Notes under the pieces: generated by a model | Database searches by the model: none | Seen by the model: the letters and a program-made list of their open reading frames with translations, nothing else | What the model was told of the DNA's origin: nothing | Shown here: positions 27,285-34,651 of the stretch, piece by piece | How the letters are laid out: the number at the start of each line of letters is the position of its first letter | Numbering within the stretch: the stretch's first letter is position 1 | NCBI GenBank assembly: GCA_009780315.1 | Contig: WRAH01000003.1 | Coordinates: 62,001-126,000 of the forward strand | Direction: 5' to 3' | Source: Defluviitaleaceae bacterium | GTDB lineage: Bacteria; Bacillota; Clostridia; Lachnospirales; WQUN01 | Length of the DNA stretch: 64,000 nt | Made by a program: the position numbers and the translations under genes

Positions 27285-27327
27285 TACCTCCATGTAATTA
27301 TGTGTTCCGCAGCATCCTAGCTTGCGG
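27285..27327 (-). promoter_or_regulatory. flagellin leader hairpin and ribosome site, possible CsrA control
   Basis: In the mRNA a 7 bp hairpin with one bulge (27327-27320 with 27313-27307) presents the loop TAGGAT. Twenty bases on, the ribosome site ACATGGAGGT contains a second GGA. Two GGA sites, one in a hairpin loop and one in the Shine-Dalgarno, is the arrangement by which CsrA represses hag in Bacillus subtilis. No csrA or fliW gene is in the window. Confidence 0.4.
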
Positions 27328-27397
27328 GGAAGCTTCATTATTTTAGAATACCCTGCGCGTCCTGCGTCTTGGGTGGTTCTTGAGCTTCTCAATAAGT

Positions 27398-27424
27398 ATA
27401 TCGGAAGGCTGGGGGTAGACCTTA
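27398..27424 (-). promoter_or_regulatory. sig28 (SigD/FliA) promoter of flagellin
   Basis: Minus strand: TAAG (27424-27421), exactly 15 bases, TCCGATAT (27405-27398), against consensus TAAA-N15-GCCGATAT (two mismatches). It predicts a leader of about 110 bases. Confidence 0.75.
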
Positions 27425-27459
27425 ACACTTTTTTTAAACTTTATTTTTCCAAAATTCAA

Positions 27460-27488
27460 TTGACAAAATGACATCGTTGTCATAGAAT
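27460..27488 (+). promoter_or_regulatory. sigA promoter of the TetR operon
   Basis: TTGACA (27460-27465), 17 bases, TAGAAT (27483-27488). Nearly ideal. Confidence 0.8.
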
Positions 27489-27510
27489 ATTTCCAGTGAC
27501 ACTGACGTCA
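27469..27510 (+). promoter_or_regulatory. two candidate TetR operators
   Basis: The spacer of the promoter contains the inverted repeat TGACA-N4-TGTCA (27469-27482). A second related site, TGACACTGACGTCA (27497-27510), lies at the start of the transcript. The positions fit autorepression by the TetR protein encoded next. Confidence 0.6.
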
Positions 27511-27523
27511 TAATCGTTTATTG

Positions 27524-28129
27524 ATGAAGGAGGAGGATACTATTTCACGTCTCCATAATGAAAAGCAACGGAAGAACAAGATTAGAAAGATAGTAGATGC
27601 AGCGCGGGTGGTATTTTGCCGTAAGGGGTTCTTGGCTGTGACAATGCAAGATATCATTGACGAGTGCAGTATTAGCCGCGGGGGCATTTATATTTACTTT
27701 GCTTCTGTAGATGAAATTTTTTTAGAAGTCATGAAGCAACGTACTAAAGAAGATATACAACGTCCTGATGCTTTTGAAGATATGCTTGCGTCCTATCTAG
27801 CAAGGCAAAAGATGCGGCTTTTAAACTTTGAAAACAGCCTTTTTCGAGCCTATTGTGAGTATGTATTTTCTAAACCGAAAGCGGCAGTTGAAGCGTTCCG
27901 TGATATTCAACTTGGGCATCTGCGAAAATCTATCTCTACTATATTATTACGTGGAGTGAGTAGAAGGGTTATTCGTGATGAAGGACTTGAACAGCTCACC
28001 AACCATTTTATCGTGGTGATTGACGGGTTGAGTGTATTGGCTTTGGCGCAAGCACTTACAGAAGAAATTATTGATGGGCAATTTGCAATTTTAAATGAGT
28101 TAATCAACAAAATAAAAATAAATGCTTAG
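27524..28129 (+). CDS. TetR-family transcriptional regulator
   Basis: Ligand-responsive repressor with an N-terminal helix-turn-helix: 'IVDAARVVFCRKGFLAVTMQ' (roughly residues 22-41), 'IIDECSISRGGIYIYF' for the recognition helix, then an effector domain of about 130 residues. It precedes an ECF S component and pantothenate kinase with small gaps and probably controls them through the operators at 27469-27510. The start is uncertain: ATG 27524 has no upstream ribosome site, while a very strong AAGGAGGAGG at 27527-27536 lies inside the frame and points to an ATT codon at 27542. No ATG, GTG or TTG is in frame close after it. Confidence 0.85.
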   Translation: MKEEDTISRLHNEKQRKNKIRKIVDAARVVFCRKGFLAVTMQDIIDECSISRGGIYIYFASVDEIFLEVMKQRTKEDIQRPDAFEDMLASYLARQKMRLLNFENSLFRAYCEYVFSKPKAAVEAFRDIQLGHLRKSISTILLRGVSRRVIRDEGLEQLTNHFIVVIDGLSVLALAQALTEEIIDGQFAILNELINKIKINA

Positions 28130-28144
28130 AAAGGGGTCTTTCAA

Positions 28145-28819
28145 ATGACCACGAATTGGAGCAAAACACAGCGTATCGCACTGACTGGAATGTTTGGTGC
28201 AATCATCTTCTTACTTACGTTCACCCCTCTTGGTTTTTTGCCAACGCCTTTTGGGATTAGTGTCACCATTGTGCATATTCCTGTGATTATTGGTGCGATT
28301 ATACTTGGGCCTAAATATGGGGCTATTTTAGGATTCATGTTTGGCATGGCGAGTTTCATTTTTGCCAGTACATTATCGGTAATGCTTTCGGCGTTTATTT
28401 TTACGCCATTACGCCCTGTACCGGGTACGGACAGCGGAAGCCCATGGGCGTTACTGGTGGCTTTTGGCCCTAGAATTTTGGTGGGTATTGTTGCACCTCT
28501 TGTTTACTATGGCATGAAAAAGATTTTGCCTGCCAAACTAGATACAATGAGTTTGGCGGTTGCTGGAATTATTGGCTCTGCAACCAATACATTGCTTGTT
28601 TTACATCTTATGTACTTCATGTTTAGAGAGCCTTGGAGCTATGGACGTGCGGCGGCTGGGGTTGAAGGGGCGCAAATCACTTATACCTTTATTGCAGGCA
28701 TGATTTTTACAGGAGGTATACCAGAAGCTATTGCGGCTGCCATTATTGTACCTGCGGTATGTGTAGCATTGTTTGCAGTGTCAAAACGATTGACTTCCAC
28801 ACGTACAGCAAGAGGCTAA
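28145..28819 (+). CDS. ECF transporter S component, probably pantothenate (PanT-like)
   Basis: Substrate-binding membrane subunit of an energy-coupling-factor vitamin importer (224 aa, about six membrane segments, e.g. 'MFGAIIFLLTFTPLGFLP', 'IPVIIGAIILGPKYGAILGFMFGMASF', given here in part). The motif 'HIPVIIGAIILGPKYGA' is characteristic of S components. It would share the EcfA/T energising module encoded elsewhere. The gene for type II pantothenate kinase follows 19 bases later, which makes pantothenate the best substrate guess. Start ATG 28145 has GAAAGGGG upstream. Confidence 0.75.
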   Translation: MTTNWSKTQRIALTGMFGAIIFLLTFTPLGFLPTPFGISVTIVHIPVIIGAIILGPKYGAILGFMFGMASFIFASTLSVMLSAFIFTPLRPVPGTDSGSPWALLVAFGPRILVGIVAPLVYYGMKKILPAKLDTMSLAVAGIIGSATNTLLVLHLMYFMFREPWSYGRAAAGVEGAQITYTFIAGMIFTGGIPEAIAAAIIVPAVCVALFAVSKRLTSTRTARG

Positions 28820-28838
28820 TAATGAAGGGGAACTTTTT

Positions 28839-29651
28839 ATGGTACTTGGAATAGATGTGGGCGGCTCAACAACAAAAATTGTTGGGTTGAAAAATGACGA
28901 ATTAGTGGGCATGTTGCAAGTGCAAGCCAGTGACCAAACGACATCTGCCTTTGGTGCATTCGGGAAATTTATATCTGAATATGGTTTGCGCATGAGTGAT
29001 ATCCATAAGATTATGGTAACAGGGGTAGGTGCATCTTATTTAGGCGGGGATATGTATGATATTCCGACAGAGCGTGTGGACGAATTTTTAGCCATTGGGT
29101 TAGGCGGACTTAAAATGGCATCCTTATCTGAGGCACTCATCATTAGTGTAGGCACAGGGACGGCACTGGTTAAAGCTTGTGGTAAGCATATTCAGCATTT
29201 GGGTGGAAGCGGAGTAGGGGGCGGTACTTTGCTTAACTTGGCGGGAAGGTTTGCAGGGATTCATAGCTTTGCAGGAATTACAGAGATGGCAACCAAAGGT
29301 GATTTAGGCATGGTTGATTTGCGTCTTAGTGATATTTCACAAGAAAAAATCGGCAACCTTCCCCCTAGTGCCACAGTGTCCAATTTTGGAAATCTCCGTG
29401 ACCAAGCTGTTAACGCAGATATTTTATTAGGACTTATCAATATGATTTTTGAAAGCATAGGCATGATGGCGATTTTTGCAACACTAGGAGATAGGGTTAA
29501 GGATATTGTGCTAATTGGTTCACTGGCGGCTACGGAACAAGCGGGTTCGGTTTTTTCTACGCTTTCTAAGCTACACCCTGTAAAGTTTCACATCCCTAAA
29601 GACGCTATATTTGCAACGGCTGTTGGGGCGGCATTATCAAAAAAAGACTGA
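28839..29651 (+). CDS. coaW: type II pantothenate kinase
   Basis: ATP-dependent kinase that phosphorylates pantothenate in the first step of CoA synthesis. At 270 aa it has the length of Staphylococcus aureus CoaW. The ASKHA fold is shown by 'GIDVGGSTTKIVGL' at residues 4-17, 'ISVGTGTALV' near 105, the glycine-rich 'GGSGVGGGTLLNL' near 127 and 'TEMATKGD' near 150, all as in type II enzymes and unlike CoaA or CoaX. GAAGGGG lies 8 bases before the ATG. Last gene of the TetR operon. Confidence 0.85.
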   Translation: MVLGIDVGGSTTKIVGLKNDELVGMLQVQASDQTTSAFGAFGKFISEYGLRMSDIHKIMVTGVGASYLGGDMYDIPTERVDEFLAIGLGGLKMASLSEALIISVGTGTALVKACGKHIQHLGGSGVGGGTLLNLAGRFAGIHSFAGITEMATKGDLGMVDLRLSDISQEKIGNLPPSATVSNFGNLRDQAVNADILLGLINMIFESIGMMAIFATLGDRVKDIVLIGSLAATEQAGSVFSTLSKLHPVKFHIPKDAIFATAVGAALSKKD

Positions 29652-29671
29652 TTTATCATCAGTCTTTTTTT
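29639..29671 (+). terminator. Rho-independent terminator after coaW
   Basis: Thirteen bp stem (29639-29651 with 29659-29671), 7-base loop, ending in seven T. It overlaps the coaW stop codon. Confidence 0.85.
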
Positions 29672-29690
29672 ATAGTCATGAAAATGCTAC

Positions 29691-29719
29691 TTGAAAAATC
29701 CTTAGAAAATGGTCATAAT
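29691..29719 (+). promoter_or_regulatory. sigA promoter of the envelope cluster
   Basis: TTGAAA, 17 bases, CATAAT. It lies inside the longest open frame of the next gene, which supports the later start at 29750. Confidence 0.65.
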
Positions 29720-29749
29720 AGAAGTAGTATTTTTAAGGGGGTTACCCGT

Positions 29750-30244
29750 ATGGATGAAATGATTACCCATTTAAACGTGATGCTTGACGGGTTGAAGAAG
29801 AAAGAGCAAGCCCTCACGGAGATTTTGGCAATTAGCGAAAACCAAAAAACGGTTATTGAAAGTGAGCTTCCGCTGGATGCTGCACGTCAGCTTGTGTTTG
29901 AAATGAATGACGGAAAACAAGCGGCTATTCAAGTTGTAAAAGATTGCGACAACATGTTTGAGGCAATGCTAAAAGATATAGGGGCAGAGTTGGAAGCGAC
30001 ACAAGATAGATATACACCTCAAGTGAAGGTATTGCAAGAGCATATTCGCCGTGTCATGGCACTTGATGTGAAAATTCGCCTAGCTGAAGAAGAAAATAAC
30101 CGCTTGCTGGATACGAAGCGGGAAACGCCTTCAGTGCCAATGCACCCATTGCCACAAGGGAGCATAAAACCAAGAGTAAGCATTCAAACAAATAGCGCAA
30201 GTGTTATCAAAGCCTACAAGGAAGGTAGAAATTTTAAAGGGTGA
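29750..30244 (+). CDS. coiled-coil protein, FlgN-like
   Basis: A 164-residue, mostly helical, highly charged protein with two long amphipathic helices ('LNVMLDGLKKKEQALTEILA', then residues 45-120) and a short Pro-rich, unstructured tail ending 'KAYKEGRNFKG'. Size and layout resemble FlgN, the chaperone for the hook-associated proteins FlgK and FlgL, but sequence identity is too low to be sure. AAGGGGG lies 8 bases before ATG 29750. It directly precedes a penicillin-binding protein and the division genes rather than flagellar genes, so a cell-envelope role is equally possible. Confidence 0.5.
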   Translation: MDEMITHLNVMLDGLKKKEQALTEILAISENQKTVIESELPLDAARQLVFEMNDGKQAAIQVVKDCDNMFEAMLKDIGAELEATQDRYTPQVKVLQEHIRRVMALDVKIRLAEEENNRLLDTKRETPSVPMHPLPQGSIKPRVSIQTNSASVIKAYKEGRNFKG

Positions 30245-30248
30245 TTGT

Positions 30249-33131
30249 ATGGATTATTCAACTTTAGGCAATAAAAATCGTAGGCGTTCTCCTCATGCAA
30301 CGAGGGTACGCAATAAAATAAGCTTATTAACATTACGTATTGTGCTGGCAATTGTACTTATTGTGGGCTTTGCGGCTTTTGGCATGGGCATGGGCTTATA
30401 CTTAGGTATTCTACGCAATTCGCCCCCTCTCAATGTAGAAGCTTTATTTACAGGGGGTATGATTGACCGTACATCTGTCATTGTAAACCTGCATACAGGT
30501 GAAGAACTTGAGCGTTTACATGCAGGGCAAAATCACGAGTTTGTTACCATCGACCAAATTCCGTTACATGTGCAACATGCTTTTGTTGCCATTGAGGATG
30601 AACGGTTCTTTGAGCATAATGGGGTAGATATTCGCGCAATGGGGAGGGCTGCTCATGTTGTATTTACCGGTGGTGGGGTACAGGGTGCAAGCACAATTAC
30701 CCAACAGCTTATTAAAAACATGTTAGAGCGTTTTGATTCTAATTTGATTTACAAATTGCAAGAGCAATATCTGGCTGTCAACTTTGAACGTCATTTGGCA
30801 GAAATGTTTGAAGAAGCAGGGTACGAAAACCCACGCCAAAGAAGCAAGGATTTTATTCTTGAACATTATCTAAACATCATCAATCTAGGGCGTTCAAACC
30901 TTGGGGTTCAAGCGGCCGCAATGTTTTATTATGGTGTAGATGTTTCTGAGCTGACCATTGCACAGGCTGCAACCATTGCCGCCATTACGCAAAATCCATC
31001 ACGCTTCCCTCCCGATACGCGCCCCCAAAACAATTGGGAACGCGCCCAAGTTGTTTTGTATGTTATGCATCGGAATGGTTTTATTACAGACGCAGAGTTT
31101 GAAGAAGCCATGGAAGAAGTTGAACTTGAAGACGGTACAATGATTGGCGCAGTGTACAGCACAATCTTCCGTACAGAAGGTGGTGGATTACGCCCAATAC
31201 TATCCGAATTTGATTGCTTTACCGACGCGCTGCTTGACCAAGTCCGTGACGACCTTATGCGTGAGTTTAACATCACTCGTGAAATGGCAGACCAGCGTAT
31301 TTTCAGAGGTGGGCTAACGATTTATTCAAACCAAGACCTAGGCATTCAAGCCATTGTAGACCGTGCATTTTTAGATGATTCTTTATGGCCAGGGCCAAAT
31401 AGGGGCTTTAGCGTAGAAGTTGAATACCATATGACCGTATTTAACACTATCACACAGCAACGCCGTCATTATGAACGCCGTCACACTGCCAGTTCAATGG
31501 CGGCGGCAGAAGAGTTTATATATAACTTGCAGGCACAACTGTTGACTGCAAGTGATGAAATTGAATTTGAAAGACGATTCTTAATGCCCCAACCACAGGG
31601 CGCATTTGTTTTAATCGACCATCATACAGGGGATGTGGTTGCACTTAGGGGAATCCGCGGGCCAAAAGAGGGCAATCGCGTATTTAACCGTGCCACCCAA
31701 GCCACACGCTCACCTGGCTCACAATTGAAACCACTTGCATTTGCAGCCGCTTTCGACCTTGGTATCATGCAACCAGGAACGATTATTGATGATGTTCCAT
31801 TTACTTTGGTGAATACTGGTGGTGCGCCTTGGACACCAGGCAATCACTGGGGTAGTACCTTTGAAGGGCATATGTCTGTCCGCCGTGCCATTTACCGCTC
31901 TGCCAATGTGGTGTCTGCACGTGCTGTTGCAGACACTACCATTCCTCATTTGGGTGTACCTGCTTTCCATGCCTATCTTACAAACATGGGCATTTCCACC
32001 CTTCATGAAAATGACGGTGCCGCTGTTGTACTTGGCGGAATGACCAATGGGGTTCACCTCATAGAGCTTACTGGAGCATATGCTGCTGTAGCGAATTTAG
32101 GCGAATTTAACCGCCCTATGTTATATTCAAGAGTCCTTGATTATGATGGAAATATTTTGCTTGAAAATCGAGAAGGCCCTCAACGGGTACTTAGCCGTAA
32201 TGCCGCATATCTTACGATTCACTCTATGTTAGACACGGTAACGGTAGGTACTGGCGGACGCGCCAACTGGAGCAGTACCCAACTGCGCCGTGATATTCCT
32301 ATTGCAGGCAAAACAGGAACATCTCAACGTAACACAGACCTTGGTTTTGTTGGTTCAACACCTTACTTTACCGCGGCATTTTGGATTGGTAATGATAATA
32401 GCCAAGGTATGCACCGTCAAACTAACCAATACCATACGCCTTTATGGCGACATATCATGGAGGAAATTCATACGGATTTACCGCCGCGCCAGTTTGAACG
32501 TCCTGACACAATTCGTACAGCTACAGTTTGCCGTGACTCGGGGCATCTGGCTGGTGAGCTTTGCCGTCACGACCCAAGAGGAAACCGTACCCGCACAGAA
32601 GTTTTTGCCGCAGGACTTGCACCAACGCAAGTTTGTCAAGTTCACCAGCAATTTACTTTTTGTACAATCAGCGAACGTCTTGCAGGACATTTCTGTCCGC
32701 CCCAAGTGGTTTCAACCCGTGTTGGGTTGGTTCGCGTGCAACCTATTGACCATTTAACAGGGGCTGTTGCCGACCGCGCTCATGAAGTTCCCCTTGCCGT
32801 GCGTCAAGGTTTGGTTTGCCATATTCATGATGCATTTTATACGGGCAATTGGTATGACGATATGCCTAATGATTTCGACAATGGCTATGGTGAAGATTAT
32901 CCAGAAACGACTGCGCCTGGGGACTGGGTAAGCCCGTTCCCAAATCTTAATCAACCGCCGTCACAGGGCAACCAAGAAAATAATCAAACAATACCTCCAT
33001 CAAATGGCAATGACACTCAAACACAAGCACCGCCGCCGGAAGCGCCAGTTGTACCCCTTCCTCCAGCAGATACCACGACCCCACCAGAAGATGTTGACGA
33101 TGACCACGATAGTTCGTGGGTAACGGGGTAA
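30249..33131 (+). CDS. class A penicillin-binding protein (PBP1A type)
   Basis: Bifunctional peptidoglycan synthase of 960 aa. A basic cytoplasmic tail and one membrane segment (about residues 27-52) are followed by the GT51 glycosyltransferase domain ('AIEDERFFEHNGVD' with the catalytic Glu, 'GASTITQQLIKN'). The transpeptidase domain has the active Ser in 'SPGSQLKP' (SxxK), 'RSAN' (SxN) and 'GKTGTSQ' (KTG). After it come a Cys-containing segment ('CRDSGHLAGELC', 'CTISERLAGHFC') and a disordered tail rich in Pro, Asn and Asp. The start at 30249 is set by AAAGGG; earlier in-frame codons overlap the previous gene. Confidence 0.9.
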   Translation: MDYSTLGNKNRRRSPHATRVRNKISLLTLRIVLAIVLIVGFAAFGMGMGLYLGILRNSPPLNVEALFTGGMIDRTSVIVNLHTGEELERLHAGQNHEFVTIDQIPLHVQHAFVAIEDERFFEHNGVDIRAMGRAAHVVFTGGGVQGASTITQQLIKNMLERFDSNLIYKLQEQYLAVNFERHLAEMFEEAGYENPRQRSKDFILEHYLNIINLGRSNLGVQAAAMFYYGVDVSELTIAQAATIAAITQNPSRFPPDTRPQNNWERAQVVLYVMHRNGFITDAEFEEAMEEVELEDGTMIGAVYSTIFRTEGGGLRPILSEFDCFTDALLDQVRDDLMREFNITREMADQRIFRGGLTIYSNQDLGIQAIVDRAFLDDSLWPGPNRGFSVEVEYHMTVFNTITQQRRHYERRHTASSMAAAEEFIYNLQAQLLTASDEIEFERRFLMPQPQGAFVLIDHHTGDVVALRGIRGPKEGNRVFNRATQATRSPGSQLKPLAFAAAFDLGIMQPGTIIDDVPFTLVNTGGAPWTPGNHWGSTFEGHMSVRRAIYRSANVVSARAVADTTIPHLGVPAFHAYLTNMGISTLHENDGAAVVLGGMTNGVHLIELTGAYAAVANLGEFNRPMLYSRVLDYDGNILLENREGPQRVLSRNAAYLTIHSMLDTVTVGTGGRANWSSTQLRRDIPIAGKTGTSQRNTDLGFVGSTPYFTAAFWIGNDNSQGMHRQTNQYHTPLWRHIMEEIHTDLPPRQFERPDTIRTATVCRDSGHLAGELCRHDPRGNRTRTEVFAAGLAPTQVCQVHQQFTFCTISERLAGHFCPPQVVSTRVGLVRVQPIDHLTGAVADRAHEVPLAVRQGLVCHIHDAFYTGNWYDDMPNDFDNGYGEDYPETTAPGDWVSPFPNLNQPPSQGNQENNQTIPPSNGNDTQTQAPPPEAPVVPLPPADTTTPPEDVDDDHDSSWVTG

Positions 33132-33135
33132 TGGG

Positions 33136-34065
33136 GTGGTAGATTTTCAACATGTATCTGTATTGCCAAAAGAATCCATTTTGGCATTGAACATTAAGCC
33201 AACAGGAATATATGTAGACGGAACTTTAGGCGGCGGTGGGCATTCGGCTTTGATTTTACAAAGTCTAACCACTGGCCGCCTAATAGGCATAGACCAAGAT
33301 AAAAGTGCAATTGAGGCTGCATCGGAAAAATTGAAGACGTTTGACAATTTTCAAGGGATTCATGGTAACTTTCATGACATGGCAAACATTTTGAAATCGC
33401 TGGATATTTCTCAAGTCGATGGTGTACTGCTTGACCTAGGCATTTCTTCTCACCAAATAGACACGCCTGATAGGGGATTTTCCTTTCGGTTTGAGGGCCC
33501 ATTGGATATGCGGATGGACAAAAATAAAAGTTTAACTGCCCGTGAAATAGTGAACACATATGAAGAAAAAGAAATCGCTGATATTTTATTTACTTATGGA
33601 GAAGAGCGAAATTCTCGCAAAATAGCCCGTGGGATTTGTGAAGCAAGAAAAACTGCGGCAATAGAAACCACTCTTGAACTTTCCAGTATTATAGAGCGGA
33701 CAAGCCCGCCATATCATGGGGTAGGCTTGCACCCGTCCACCCGTTCATTTATGGCATTGCGCATTGCTGTCAATGATGAACTTACCCCTCTTGAGGGCGT
33801 CTTGAGAGAGGTTACGCCATTATTGTCTGCTGGTGGACGTTTTGCCATTATTACATTTCATTCATTGGAAGATAGAATCGTGAAAAAAACATTTGCATCT
33901 ATGGCAAACCCTTGTGAATGTCCAAGAGATATTCCATATTGTGTGTGTGGTAAAGAGCCTTCTGTTAAAGTCGTTACACGCAAGCCAATGCTTCCTACAA
34001 AAGACGAACTTTTACAAAATCGCCGCGCCCATAGCGCGAAACTTCGCATTGCGGAGAAGATATAA
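33136..34065 (+). CDS. rsmH: 16S rRNA (cytosine-1402-N4)-methyltransferase
   Basis: RsmH (MraW), 309 aa, methylates N4 of C1402 in the ribosomal P site. Characteristic: 'HVSVLPKESI' at the start, SAM loop 'VDGTLGGGGHS' near residue 30, 'GVLLDLGISSHQID' near 97, 'GFSFRFEGPLDMRMD' near 112 and the end 'RRAHSAKLRIAEK'. GTG start with CGGGG 7 bases upstream. Gene order rsmH-ftsL-PBP is the conserved head of the division and cell wall cluster; no mraZ precedes it. Confidence 0.95.
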   Translation: MVDFQHVSVLPKESILALNIKPTGIYVDGTLGGGGHSALILQSLTTGRLIGIDQDKSAIEAASEKLKTFDNFQGIHGNFHDMANILKSLDISQVDGVLLDLGISSHQIDTPDRGFSFRFEGPLDMRMDKNKSLTAREIVNTYEEKEIADILFTYGEERNSRKIARGICEARKTAAIETTLELSSIIERTSPPYHGVGLHPSTRSFMALRIAVNDELTPLEGVLREVTPLLSAGGRFAIITFHSLEDRIVKKTFASMANPCECPRDIPYCVCGKEPSVKVVTRKPMLPTKDELLQNRRAHSAKLRIAEKI

Positions 34066-34077
34066 GGAGGAGTTACT

Positions 34078-34614
34078 ATGGCAGAAAGAAAACGCCGTAC
34101 AGATATTTCTCGTGCGCCAAGAAAGTCTAAGCCAAGGGGCGAAATCATCCCTTTTCGTCAAAACATTCCTAAGAAACTTTCGCGGCGTAATGAAAACTTG
34201 GTTATTTACTATGACCAGCTTCGCACAGTGATTACCCTTGAAATGATTTTAACTTTTGTATTGATTGCAGTGGCAGCAATTTTTGTCACGGCAATTCATG
34301 CGTACAACGCAAATGTTTCAACTGAAATAAGTAGCAGAAATCAATACCTTCGTAATCTTCAATCCCAAGTTTTCAGTTTAGAAGAACAACTTTCGGACAG
34401 GTACACTTCTTATGAAATAGAACGTATTGCCACCCAACAGTTAGGCATGGCATTTCCAGACCAGTCTCAAATTCATCTCATTGAAGTACATCGTCAAGGC
34501 ACAGTGGGTATGAGTGTTGCCGAGTATATTCTTCCGCCGGAAAATCATTTTTGGCAGGATGTGACAAGCTTTGTAAGAAGTACTGTAAATAATATTTTTG
34601 GAGGCGGTAGTTAA
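34078..34614 (+). CDS. ftsL: FtsL-like division protein
   Basis: Bitopic septum protein of 178 aa. A basic cytoplasmic part of about 55 residues is followed by a membrane segment ('MILTFVLIAVAAIFVTAIHA') and an external coiled coil ('RNQYLRNLQSQVFSLEEQL'), then the phrase 'ERIATQQLGMAFPDQSQIHLIEV', trimmed here to its core 'IATQQLGMAFPDQSQI', typical for FtsL. Position between rsmH and a class B PBP gives the assignment. A clean AAGGAGG precedes ATG 34078. It would join DivIC/FtsB and DivIB in the divisome. Confidence 0.8.
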   Translation: MAERKRRTDISRAPRKSKPRGEIIPFRQNIPKKLSRRNENLVIYYDQLRTVITLEMILTFVLIAVAAIFVTAIHAYNANVSTEISSRNQYLRNLQSQVFSLEEQLSDRYTSYEIERIATQQLGMAFPDQSQIHLIEVHRQGTVGMSVAEYILPPENHFWQDVTSFVRSTVNNIFGGGS

Positions 34615-34651
34615 AATGATTGCCGACCCAGTCGTGAAAGGAGCATGTTAA

